From Ruminiclostridium cellulolyticum H10 (GTDB lineage Bacteria; Bacillota; Clostridia; Acetivibrionales; DSM-1351), in assembly GCF_000022065.1 (NCBI RefSeq), contig NC_011898.1, positions 1,852,501 to 1,916,500 on the forward strand: a stretch of 64,000 nucleotides of DNA, given 5' to 3'. The notes below the pieces were generated by a model. That model saw only the letters and a list, made by a program, of their open reading frames with translations. It did no database searches and was not told where the DNA came from. The position numbers and the translations under genes were made by a program. Shown one piece after another: positions 49,999-58,502 of this stretch; the stretch's first letter is position 1; every line of letters begins with the position of its first letter.

Positions 49999-50281
49999 AA
50001 AAACACTCCTTTTATTATTTTTTTCTATTACGATTAAAAAAAGAATAGTGCTGTCGAGAAATTAAGACGAAATGATTGCTATGAACTACATATTTAGTTA
50101 AATTATAACATATTTTTAGTTTATTATCAATTTTAATTTTACCTAAACCAATTTAAAATTCTAATAATATTTTGAATAAATACATAGTTAGAGATTATAT
50201 TTTACAATGTTATATACATTACCAAATGGGAACAATTTATGGTAAAATGTAATTTCATTAAAATCTTTTGAGGACTATAAT
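49999..50281. other. AT-rich divergent intergenic region
   Basis: It lies between the minus-strand mannanase and the plus-strand DUF1232 gene. It must contain promoters for both, but no site is clear enough to call. Confidence 0.4.
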
Positions 50282-50647
50282 ATGAAATTTAAAGAAAGAG
50301 CAAAACAACTAAAAAAAGATATTCCAGCAGTTTTTTTGGCATTGAGTAAAAAAGAAACACCCCCGTTAGCAAGGGTTTTAGGAATTATAACAATAGGTTA
50401 TGCTTTGTCTCCAATCGACTTGATTCCTGATTTCATTCCTGTTCTTGGATATCTTGATGATATAATAATTTTACCATTATTAGTAGCTGCGACGGTAAAG
50501 GCAATACCAAGAGAGTTAATTGAACAGTGCCGCCTTGAATCTGAGCAGATATGGAAAGATGGGAAACCTAAAAAGTGGTATTTTGCCCTACCGATAATAC
50601 TAGTATGGGTAATAATTATTACTTTGGTTATAAAAGCATTATTATAA
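50282..50647 (+). CDS. YkvA family protein (DUF1232)
   Basis: A 121-residue small protein. The DUF1232 core is GYALSPIDLIPDFIPVLGYLDDI (about residues 40-62), preceded by an amphipathic basic N-terminus and followed by a C-terminal membrane span (about 97-119). Function is unknown throughout the family. The ATG follows TTTGAGGAC. Confidence 0.88.
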   Translation: MKFKERAKQLKKDIPAVFLALSKKETPPLARVLGIITIGYALSPIDLIPDFIPVLGYLDDIIILPLLVAATVKAIPRELIEQCRLESEQIWKDGKPKKWYFALPIILVWVIIITLVIKALL

Positions 50648-50666
50648 TTTTAAACTCTACATTCCA

Positions 50667-50691
50667 AAAACACCTCATAAGGTGTTTTTTA
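50667..50691 (+). terminator. Terminator of the DUF1232 gene
   Basis: AAACACCT pairs with AGGTGTTT around CATA, followed by TTT. Confidence 0.85.
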
Positions 50692-50820
50692 TTTATGGCT
50701 TTATTATTTACCATTAATTAACAATATGTAACAAAAACTCAATAATGTCTTAATGTTAATCCTTTATAATTTAGACATTAAAGGACCTTTTCAAAAAAAA
50801 ATAAGGAGGTACTAGTTAAT

Positions 50821-52789
50821 ATGAAGCACAGTATTTCAGTAAATCACAAAAAAAGCCAAAGGTTTTTATCGGCAATAATAATACTGATTATTATTATTAC
50901 CAGTTACACACCACAAGGAAGTATGACAGCTAATGCAGCGACAGCAAACCATCTAGTTATAAGTGAGGTTTATGGCGGTGGTGGAAATAGCGGTGCGAAA
51001 TACAAAAATGACTTCATCGAAATATATAACCCTACAAATAGTACTATCAATCTATCAAACTGGTCTGTTCAGTACGCATCATCAACGGGAAGTTTTAATA
51101 ATATTACAAGATTATCCGGAAGCATTGGTCCTCATAAGTTTTATCTTGTTAAGGAAAGTGGGGGAACAGGGGGTTCAATAAGTCTTCCAACTGCTGATGC
51201 AACGGGTACGATTAACTTAAGTGCTACAAGCGGCAAGGTAGCTTTAGCAAACACTACTATATCAGTATCAGGTGCTAATGATCCGGCTGTTATTGACTTT
51301 GTAGGATATGGCAGTGCAAATGATTATGAAACGACACCTGTCCCGGCACTTTCAAATATAGAAAGCGGAGAACGTAAGGACAATAATGGTGGAACAGTTG
51401 AGAGTCAAGGCAACGGCTGGGACACAGACAATAATTATGCGGATTTTGTTAAAACCGATAATGTTAATCCTCAAAACTCATCAAACCTTGCAGAACCTCA
51501 ATCTCAAATAGATTCCCCAGTATTATCAAATATTCAGCCGACAAAAATTACCTCCGACAGCGTGATTATAACTTGGACAACAGACCAAGCCGCAAGCAGT
51601 ATTGTTAATTATGGTACGAATACTTCCTATGGAAGTATTGGCTTCAGGCAATAGTATATCAACAAGTCACAGTGTTTATTTGACCGGGTTGGTTGCCAAT
51701 ACAACTTATCATTTTACAGTTCAATCCACAAATTTAAGTAGCTTGAGTAGTACTAGCAGTGATTATACATTTACCACACTATCTTCAACACCACCAAATA
51801 AGGATTATAATTTCTATTTCGGTCAACTCCATAGTCATACAAGTAATTCTGATGGTCAAGGTACATACAGTTCTGCTTATACCTATGCCAGAGATACTGC
51901 CAAATTAGACTTTTTTGCAATAACAGACCATTCTAATAATTTTGATAATTATACTGATTGGACAAAAAGTCAAGAATGGGCAAATATGAAGAATACAGCC
52001 AACAGCTTTAATAAAGATGGAGTATTTGCCGCAATAGCAGGGTTCGAAATGACATGGAGTAATGGAACAGGGCATATGAACACCTTCAATACCGAGTGGT
52101 TTGAGTCCAGATTAACTACGGGTATGAACCTGCAAACATATTATAATAAAATAGCAGCAGATACAGGTTCGATATCACAATGGAATCATCCGGGGACAAA
52201 GTTTGGTGATTTTAATAATTTTGGCTATTACAGTGCTGCTACTGATAAAGCAATTAAGCTTATTGAAGTTGGAAACGGAGCAGGTGTTCCTGGAAGCAGT
52301 TCATATTATCCAAGCTACAGTTACTATACAACAGCACTTGATAAAGGTTGGCATGTTGCACCGTCTAATAATCAGGACAATCACAGTACAAATTGGGGGA
52401 CTTCAAATGATTGTAGAACAGTAATATTAGCAACAAGTCTGACAAGAAAAAATGTCTTTGAAGCTATCAGAAATTTACGTGTATATGCAAGTGAAGATAA
52501 AGACCTTGAAATTTCATTCTCTATAAATAATAGCATAATGGGGTCAACGTTATCAAATCCCTCAACGCTGAACATATCTATCACAGGATACGATTCAGAA
52601 GCAAGTGATACCATTAGTAAAATTGAACTAATATCCGATGGTGGGATAGTTTCAGCATCAAAAATTTTCTCATCAAATAATGTAAGTTGGAATCCCCAAC
52701 TGGCTTCAAAATATAAGTACTACTATGTCAGAATCACTGAAAAGGATGGAAACATTGCAGTTACTGCTCCTATATGGACAGGAAAATAA
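50821..52789 (+). pseudogene. LTD / Fn3-like / PHP-family phosphoesterase gene with a frameshift
   Basis: Frame 1 (50821-51654) encodes a signal peptide (about 1-40), a lamin-tail domain (HLVISEVYGGGGNSG...DFIEIYNP) and the start of an Fn3/purple-acid-phosphatase N-type domain (VIITWTTDQAASSIVNYG). Frame 2 (to 52789) continues it (SGNSISTSHSVYLTGL) and holds a CehA/McbA-like PHP metallohydrolase with QLHSHTSNSDG and AITDHSN. Deleting one G of the GG at 51640-51641 joins the frames into one protein of about 655 residues. It is either a real recent mutation or a sequence error; both halves otherwise look intact. It is likely an extracellular phosphoesterase. Confidence 0.8.
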
Positions 52790-52824
52790 TTAGGATTAAA
52801 TCAATTTATAAGGGAGGTCGTGCT

Positions 52825-53355
52825 ATGAGTGGATTAAAAGGAATACTATACGTTGCTGATATAAATACACTTCTGATCTTTAATAATTCAATTAGATGTA
52901 AATTATTGGATATAATAATGCCAAAGTTAACTCATTTAGGCAGTGCCACTGCGACGATTTCTACTTGCCTGATGATTACTGTAATGGGCAGTGGAGAGGT
53001 CAGAAAGGCGGGGGTTCAGGCATTATTAGCCTTGGCATTGAGTCACTTGTTCGTACGTTTATTAAAAAATAATGTTTGTCGGTTAAGGCCCAAGGATGTC
53101 TTGTATAATATTAATACCTTTAATGTAGCTTTGGACTATTATTCCTTTCCTTCCGGCCACACAACTGCTGCTTTTGCTATTGCTACAACATTAGCATTGA
53201 ACCTTCCTATACTGGCAGTAATTTGTTTCCCTATTGCACTTGTAATTGCTATTTCCAGACTCTATTTAGGAGTACACTATCCTTCTGACGTACTTGCGGG
53301 AATTGCAATTGCCATATTCTCTTCGGTAGTTCTACAGCTAATAATTAGCCATTAA
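52825..53355 (+). CDS. PAP2-family membrane phosphatase
   Basis: A 176-residue membrane protein with the three phosphatase motifs: KNNVCRLRP, FPSGHTTAAF, and SRLYLGVHYPSDVLAG. It has about five spans. It probably dephosphorylates a lipid pyrophosphate such as undecaprenyl diphosphate or a phosphatidate. The ATG at 52825 follows GGGAGGTCG; the ORF's upstream extension overlaps the preceding gene. Its position 35 bp after the PHP gene suggests co-transcription. Confidence 0.92.
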   Translation: MSGLKGILYVADINTLLIFNNSIRCKLLDIIMPKLTHLGSATATISTCLMITVMGSGEVRKAGVQALLALALSHLFVRLLKNNVCRLRPKDVLYNINTFNVALDYYSFPSGHTTAAFAIATTLALNLPILAVICFPIALVIAISRLYLGVHYPSDVLAGIAIAIFSSVVLQLIISH

Positions 53356-53443
53356 TTTCACGGTTATGCTACCAAAAGTTTCTATTGTTAAAAAGGAATA
53401 AGATACTTACTATTAGAGAACTACTAAATATGCCAAATTATCA

Positions 53444-53474
53444 CCGCACTTCAAGGATGAAATGCGGTTTTTTT
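53444..53474 (+). terminator. Terminator of the PAP2 gene
   Basis: CCGCA/TGCGG with inner TTCA/TGAA, then seven T. It is the same design as the hairpin at 22881-22911. Confidence 0.88.
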
Positions 53475-53521
53475 CTAGGATTTATGTTTATTACCTTATA
53501 AATGGTGGTAATTAAAATATA

Positions 53522-53556
53522 TTGACGTTTATTAATTGTTCGATTACTATAGAACT
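53522..53556 (+). promoter_or_regulatory. Promoter and possible operator of the ArsR-like gene
   Basis: TTGACG (53522-53527) and TACTAT (53545-53550) are 17 bp apart. The predicted start of transcription is at or near the ATG at 53557, so the mRNA may be leaderless. The -10 lies in an imperfect palindrome GTTC...GAAC (53538-53555), typical of autorepression sites. A related GTTCGA sequence occurs upstream of the next gene near 53911. Confidence 0.5.
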
Positions 53557-53865
53557 ATGAAAACATTAGATTTAGTGAAAATATTTAAAGCACTCTCATG
53601 TGAACAAAGATTGAATTTATTTAAAGTCCTGTATGAATGGTGTGAAGAAGGCGAATGTAAAGACGGGGAATATACCTGTACAGACGGAATTGAAAAATGT
53701 TTTACTAAAGCATGCTGCTGTATTAATCTGTCTAAATCAACTATTTCTCATCATTTTAAAGAACTTCAAAATGCAGGCCTAATTACTTATACCCGAAAAG
53801 GGCAGAGCTTTAAGTGTAAAATAAACAAGGAAGCAATTATAGCCATACAAAGTTTCTTAAAATAA
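53557..53865 (+). CDS. ArsR-like winged-helix regulator, Cys-rich
   Basis: A 102-residue regulator of the ArsR/SmtB type: KIFKALSCEQRLNLFKVLYE, then the recognition part NLSKSTISHHFKELQNAGLITYTRKGQSFKC. Between them is an unusual insert rich in Cys (CEEGECKDGEYTC...EKCFTKACCC), eight cysteines within about 35 residues, probably a metal or thiol-redox sensor. The start is uncertain: ATG at 53557 has no ribosome site, matching a leaderless mRNA; TTG at 53536 would lie inside the promoter. The neighbours are the glutathione synthesis genes, its likely targets. Confidence 0.82.
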   Translation: MKTLDLVKIFKALSCEQRLNLFKVLYEWCEEGECKDGEYTCTDGIEKCFTKACCCINLSKSTISHHFKELQNAGLITYTRKGQSFKCKINKEAIIAIQSFLK

Positions 53866-53962
53866 TTTTTCCTGGTTTATTTTTTGTAAGCAAAAATTTT
53901 TATAGTGATAGTTCGACTGTTGTAAAACATTAGAATTTTTTCATTATTTTAACGAGGTTACT

Positions 53963-55387
53963 ATGAATTGGAAGTTTGATAAAGTATTAGATGTTATTAA
54001 TAAAACTGACAGCAAGCTCTTACTAAACGGAAAATGGGGTGTTGAGAGGGAGGCCCAAAGGGTAAATACAAATGGTTGTTTAGCTTTAACTGATCATCCG
54101 GCTGCATTTGGAAATAAGCTTCTAAATAATAAGGTTACTACTGATTTCGCTGAAAGTCAGATTGAACTTATTACGCCTCCTATGTCATCGGTTGATGAAG
54201 TATATAAGTTTTTGAAGTTGCTAACTTTGGAGGTTATTCACGAACTTAAAAGTGAATTACTATGGCCTTTTAGTATGCCTCCTATTTTACCTTCAGAAGA
54301 AAGGATTCCAATTGCAAAATACGATGATACACCTGAAGGCAGAGAGAAGGAGATATACCGACTGGGACTTGCAAATCGTTATGGCAAAAAAATGCAGATG
54401 ATTTCTGGTATACATTTTAATCTGTCCTTTAGCGAAGGGTTATTTGATACTTTATATAAATATTTCGGTAACGGTGAAAATAGGAATGAGTTTATTGATA
54501 AAAGCTATTTTGCAATGGCAAGAAATTTTTTAAGGTATCGATGGCTTCTAATATACCTTTTTGGAGCTTCTCCAATAGCTGACATTACATTTAATTCTGA
54601 AATTCCAAACGCAACCTCCTTACGTGTCAGTCAATTTGGTTATTCAAACGCGGAACAAGGAAATTTTATAGTATCATATAATGATAAATCTGAATATTTA
54701 CAGAATTTAAGAAAATTGTTGATAACAAAAAGTGAGAAGTACTCAAAAATTGGTACATTTAGAGATGGTAAACAAATTCAGCTTAATGAAAATATACTTC
54801 AAAAAGATAGTGAATTTTACTCGACTATACGCCTGAAGCAGGTTACTGAAGAAGGTGAAAGTCAATTAGATGCAATTGAAAAAAGAGGTGTAAGTTATGC
54901 TGAAGTGCGGATTTTAGATATAAATCCTTTTGAGATAACGGGAATAAGCCTTCAACAAATGTATTTTTTACAGGTGTTTATGCTCTTTTGCCTTTTTGAA
55001 GAAAGCAGCTATATACAAAATAATGAGCTGAAACTTGTAAATAAAAATCATAATTTAGTTTCTATTTCAGGAAGAATAAATAAGCTTCTGCTTAATCATA
55101 ATACAGGAGGGCAGATACTTATAGAAGATTGGGGCCGGAATATATTTCGAAAATTGTTTAAACTTTCAAATATCATGGATACAGTGGAGAATGATGGGAA
55201 ATATCTAAATTGCGTTTTAACAGAATATTTTAAGCTTACGGATAGATTACTTCTTCCATCTAGTAAAATTCTAAATCAAATGGAACTCAATGGAGATAGT
55301 TTTATAACTTTTGGGATTAAAAAGGCTTTGCACTACAAGAACCAAAACAGATTAGGGGAGGGACTAAAAAATGTTGAAGGGTTATGA
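53963..55387 (+). CDS. Glutamate-cysteine ligase (GshF N-terminal half)
   Basis: A 474-residue protein matching the gamma-glutamylcysteine synthetase half of bifunctional GshF: GKWGVEREAQRV, TDFAESQIELITPPM, FGASPIADITF, EVRILDINPFEITGIS. It makes gamma-glutamylcysteine from Glu and Cys with ATP. In streptococci and Listeria this half is fused to an ATP-grasp domain. Here the ORF ends just before that domain and the next gene supplies it. Ribosome site ACGAGG is upstream. Confidence 0.88.
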   Translation: MNWKFDKVLDVINKTDSKLLLNGKWGVEREAQRVNTNGCLALTDHPAAFGNKLLNNKVTTDFAESQIELITPPMSSVDEVYKFLKLLTLEVIHELKSELLWPFSMPPILPSEERIPIAKYDDTPEGREKEIYRLGLANRYGKKMQMISGIHFNLSFSEGLFDTLYKYFGNGENRNEFIDKSYFAMARNFLRYRWLLIYLFGASPIADITFNSEIPNATSLRVSQFGYSNAEQGNFIVSYNDKSEYLQNLRKLLITKSEKYSKIGTFRDGKQIQLNENILQKDSEFYSTIRLKQVTEEGESQLDAIEKRGVSYAEVRILDINPFEITGISLQQMYFLQVFMLFCLFEESSYIQNNELKLVNKNHNLVSISGRINKLLLNHNTGGQILIEDWGRNIFRKLFKLSNIMDTVENDGKYLNCVLTEYFKLTDRLLLPSSKILNQMELNGDSFITFGIKKALHYKNQNRLGEGLKNVEGL

Positions 55388-56357
55388 GGCTTTAGAGTTA
55401 TCGACTCAAATGATTATTAAAGAGGCAATAAATAGAGGTATTAATATTGAAGTTTTAGATTGGGACGACAATTTTGTCAGGTTAACAAAAGGAAGAAGGA
55501 TAGAATATTTAAAACAGGCAACACGTACTTCGGTCGACACATATATTTCACCTTTAATTATGGAGAATAAAGAGGTTACAAAACGAATATTAGCAGAAAA
55601 TGGACTGAGTGTTCCAAAAGGAATTACAATCAAAAAAATTGACAAATTCAATACAGAGGTCTCTCAATTTAAAGGAAAAGATATTGTTATTAAACCTAAA
55701 TCCACAAACTTTGGTCAGGGCGTAGTTATTCTAAAGCAGCCTTTCACAGAATCCGATGTACAAAACGCGATAGAACAGGCATTTGAATTTGATCATTCTG
55801 TATTAATAGAAGAATTTATTTCTGGAAAGGAATATAGATTTTTAGTAATTGGTGAAGAGGTTGCAGCTATTCTTCACAGGGTCCCGGCTAATGTTACAGG
55901 AGATGGTAAGCATACAATTGCAGAGCTCGTTAACGAAAAGAATAAACATCCTCTAAGAGGAAAAGGTTATGTTACACCGCTGGAAAAAATAACCTTAGGT
56001 CAAATTGAAAAAGATTTTTTGAAATTTCAAGGAAAGACGTTTGATACTATTCCAAATATTAACGAAACAGTATATTTGCGTGAAAACTCGAATATTAGCA
56101 CCGGTGGAGACAGTATAGATTTTACTGATGAAATTATAGATGCATATAAAACAATCGCTGTAGAGGCTGCCAAGGCTGTTGGTGCCAAAATATGCGGTGC
56201 GGATATTATTATCCGTGATATAAACGATAGTCCAAACAATAATAATCACAGTATTATTGAATTAAATTTTAATCCGGCACTTCATATACATGATTATCCT
56301 TACAAAGGGAAAAACCGACAGGTTGAAAAAAAGGTTCTTGACCTTTTAGGATTTTAA
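55371..56357 (+). CDS. ATP-grasp glutathione synthetase-like protein (GshF C-terminal half)
   Basis: A 328-residue ATP-grasp ligase. The first residues GYEALELSTQMIIKEAINRG match the point where GshF crosses from its ligase to its ATP-grasp half. The ATP-grasp core is DIVIKPKSTNFGQGVVIL, VLIEEFISGKEYRFLVIG, ADIIIRD and the metal-binding IIELNFNPALHIHDYP. It should add Gly to gamma-glutamylcysteine. It overlaps the upstream gene by 17 bp in another frame. This looks like a true gene split, with each half complete, though a frameshifted fused gene is possible. Confidence 0.85.
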   Translation: MLKGYEALELSTQMIIKEAINRGINIEVLDWDDNFVRLTKGRRIEYLKQATRTSVDTYISPLIMENKEVTKRILAENGLSVPKGITIKKIDKFNTEVSQFKGKDIVIKPKSTNFGQGVVILKQPFTESDVQNAIEQAFEFDHSVLIEEFISGKEYRFLVIGEEVAAILHRVPANVTGDGKHTIAELVNEKNKHPLRGKGYVTPLEKITLGQIEKDFLKFQGKTFDTIPNINETVYLRENSNISTGGDSIDFTDEIIDAYKTIAVEAAKAVGAKICGADIIIRDINDSPNNNNHSIIELNFNPALHIHDYPYKGKNRQVEKKVLDLLGF

Positions 56358-56482
56358 TCCAATTTAAGTGTTTTAAAGAAAAATAGGATATATTATTTAA
56401 AAGGGATGACCTTTCCCTGATAAATTAGACACAACGAATGGCGGGATTTCTCCGTTTTCCTTTGTATCTTATTAACTTTTAT

Positions 56483-57295
56483 TTAAGCAGCTTTGTTTTG
56501 CTTTTCAAATTCCACAGGCGACTTATAGCCAAGCTTTGAATGTAATCGTATCCGATTATAAAAGACTTCAATATACTCAAAGATAGCCAGACGGGCCTCA
56601 GTCCTTGTTTTGAACCTTGTTAAGTAAATAAGCTCCGTTTTGAGAGTTCCAAAGAATGATTCCATACAGGCATTATCGTAACAGTTACCCTTGCGACTCA
56701 TACTTGCTGTAAAACCATTGCTTTTCAGTACTTTCTGATATTCCTTGCTGGCATATTGGACCCCTCGGTCGGAATGATGAATCACTCCATTTGATGGTCT
56801 CTGCCTGCCGATGGCTTGCTTTAAAGCATCTATACAAAGCTGTTTTGTCATAGTGATATCCATTGCCCATCCAACAACTTTTCTGTTGTAGAGATCAACA
56901 ATGGCAGCCAAATAGAGCCAACCCTCGTCTGTAGGAATATAAGTAATATCTGCAACCCAGATTTGATTAGGCCTAGAAGCTGTAAAGTCCTGATTTAGGA
57001 TATTATCTGCAACCGGGTAATTGTGCTTTGAATTAGTTGTAGCCTTAAACTTCTTCCTAGTTTTAGCAGTAATATTATTTTCCTTCATCAGTTTAGCTAT
57101 ACGATTTTTACCACAGTTTATGCCTTCATTCTTTAAAGCCTTGGTTATCCGGGGGCTTCCATAGGTTTCACGGGATACTTTGTGAATGTTTCTGATTTTT
57201 TCAAGAAGTTCCACATTCCTTTTCTTGCGCAAGCTTTCAGGCCTTTTAATCCAAGCATAATAACCGCTTCTTGATATTTTTAGTATTTGGCACAT
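56483..57295 (-). CDS. IS3-family transposase orfB (DDE integrase domain)
   Basis: A 270-residue protein from its first ATG. The N-terminal HTH_21-type segment ([20 protein letters not shown]) is followed by an rve integrase core: [19 protein letters not shown] (first Asp), [13 protein letters not shown] (second Asp) and [15 protein letters not shown] (Glu). The frame is open upstream of the ATG back into orfA, so the true product is probably an OrfAB fusion made by -1 frameshifting. Confidence 0.95.
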   Translation of the reverse strand: MCQILKISRSGYYAWIKRPESLRKKRNVELLEKIRNIHKVSRETYGSPRITKALKNEGINCGKNRIAKLMKENNITAKTRKKFKATTNSKHNYPVADNILNQDFTASRPNQIWVADITYIPTDEGWLYLAAIVDLYNRKVVGWAMDITMTKQLCIDALKQAIGRQRPSNGVIHHSDRGVQYASKEYQKVLKSNGFTASMSRKGNCYDNACMESFFGTLKTELIYLTRFKTRTEARLAIFEYIEVFYNRIRLHSKLGYKSPVEFEKQNKAA

Positions 57296-57342
57296 CTTCT
57301 GAACAGGAAATTTGAAGCGGTATTTGTGAATGATAGGATATA

Positions 57343-57627
57343 TTATTTCCGGTCTTTCGCGAAGATTGCCGTTACTTTTTTTAGTAATTCATTCTCCATT
57401 TCAAGGTCTGCAACACGCTTCTTAAGTTTCCTGAGTTCTTCATCTTCAGGTCTTAGGTTGCCGCTACCTGGGAAAGCATTCTCTTTATGAGTTTTGTACT
57501 GGTCAATCCATTTGTATAGAGTGTTTTCGTGGATTCCAATGTCTTTAGCCACAATTGATACACTTTTACCTTGCTCTGTAACAAGACGGACCGCTTGTTC
57601 TTTAAAACTATTATCATAACGTTTCAT
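57343..57627 (-). CDS. IS3-family transposase orfA (helix-turn-helix)
   Basis: A 94-residue DNA-binding protein: [40 protein letters not shown], and a C-terminal leucine-zipper-like coiled coil ([20 protein letters not shown]). A run of seven A followed by G on the coding strand (57375-57382) is a suitable slippery site for -1 shift into orfB. Confidence 0.94.
   Translation of the reverse strand: MKRYDNSFKEQAVRLVTEQGKSVSIVAKDIGIHENTLYKWIDQYKTHKENAFPGSGNLRPEDEELRKLKKRVADLEMENELLKKVTAIFAKDRK
57375..57382 (-). promoter_or_regulatory. Probable -1 ribosomal frameshift site of the IS3-family element
   Basis: On the minus strand the coding sequence CTA AAA AAA GTA can slip back by one base. The -1 frame is then open to the orfB start without a stop. 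This matches the A6G/A7 slippery motifs used by IS3-family elements. Not tested. Confidence 0.6.
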
Positions 57628-57695
57628 GATGGGTACCTCCGACTAGTTTTATTATACCAGCCATTCGGTGTGTCCATCAAATTGGGGTAAGGTCA

Positions 57696-58031
57696 GGATA
57701 AAGGGCAGGGAAGTGTACATAGTAAATTACTAGGCACAATATAATCTGTACTTTGCAACACCTGTTACTTTATCCCATGCTTCTTTTCGTTGAATACTCT
57801 TGCCTATAATATGTTTTCTCCTATATATAAACTAGATATTTTCAATTTATTAGCTTGAAAAATGTAGTCCGCTTAGATATTATTTCCTTATAGATAATAT
57901 TTACTCTTTGAAATCGTCATATAATACATAATTACTTACATTTGTAAAAGTATGGAGGAATACAATTTGCTTTTCCGTATAACAATAATAATGTCCGAAA
58001 GGATAATATATTTCAGAGAGGGCGATGCTTT
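57696..58031. other. Intergenic region between IS3-family element and SASP gene
   Basis: AT-rich with no ORF of note. It must contain the sporulation promoter of the downstream gene; no SigG-type site was identified with confidence. A GAGAGGGCG ribosome site lies at about 58015. Confidence 0.4.
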
Positions 58032-58232
58032 ATGGCAAACAATAAAAAGTTAGTACCTGAAGCTACAGACGCACTTGAAAAACTGAAATATGAGGTTGCC
58101 GCCGAAGAGGGAATAGAGCTAAAAGACGGTTATAACGGTGATATAACTGCCAGAGATGCTGGAAAAATCGGGGGTAACATGGTTAAAAAGATGATTGAGT
58201 ATGCTGAAAAGCATATGAAGGATTCAGAGTAA
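58032..58232 (+). CDS. Alpha/beta-type small acid-soluble spore protein
   Basis: A 66-residue DNA-protecting protein of the spore core. The signature is ALEKLKYEVAAEEGI, which contains the germination-protease cleavage region, and the second conserved block is DITARDAGKIGGNMVKKMIEYAE. It shows that the organism forms endospores. It is monocistronic; a GTAAGGCCC/GGGCCTTAC hairpin overlaps the stop codon. Confidence 0.95.
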   Translation: MANNKKLVPEATDALEKLKYEVAAEEGIELKDGYNGDITARDAGKIGGNMVKKMIEYAEKHMKDSE

Positions 58233-58252
58233 GGCCCGTAAGGGCCTTACTT
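58230..58252 (+). terminator. Hairpin at the end of the SASP gene
   Basis: GTAAGGCCC pairs perfectly with GGGCCTTAC around GTAA. It starts within the stop codon and has only a weak T tract, so it may stabilise the mRNA as much as terminate it. Confidence 0.6.
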
Positions 58253-58502
58253 ACTGTTGATGATAAATAGTAGTTGTAAATAATATTTTGTCTATTCTCC
58301 AGGAAGTTCCCTGATTTAATATAACAAAAAATTCAGAAGTCTTAGCTTTCCACCATTATCAGAACTCAGACTCATCATAAATTCTATTTTATTTATTTTT
58401 TCTGGTTGTAATTAGCTTCCATACTTTACCTAATTTTATAAGTGCAAAATAGATATTATTACCATAATTGTATAAATAATGGTATAATAGAGGAGATATT
58501 TT

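Larger units (their letters stand above)
56407..57695. mobile_element. IS3-family insertion sequence, complete
   Basis: A 1289-bp element with TG...CA ends. Its terminal 39 bp align as inverted repeats with about 28 matches (left from 56407 TGACCTT, right to 57695). A 3-bp target duplication GGA flanks it (56404-56406 and 57696-57698). It holds orfA and orfB on the minus strand in overlapping frames. The element looks intact. Confidence 0.92.

Noticed and set aside
57900-58031. SigG promoter of the SASP gene
   Set aside because: GAATA and CAATAAT boxes are present, but the spacing (20 bp) and the -10 fit poorly, so no call was made.
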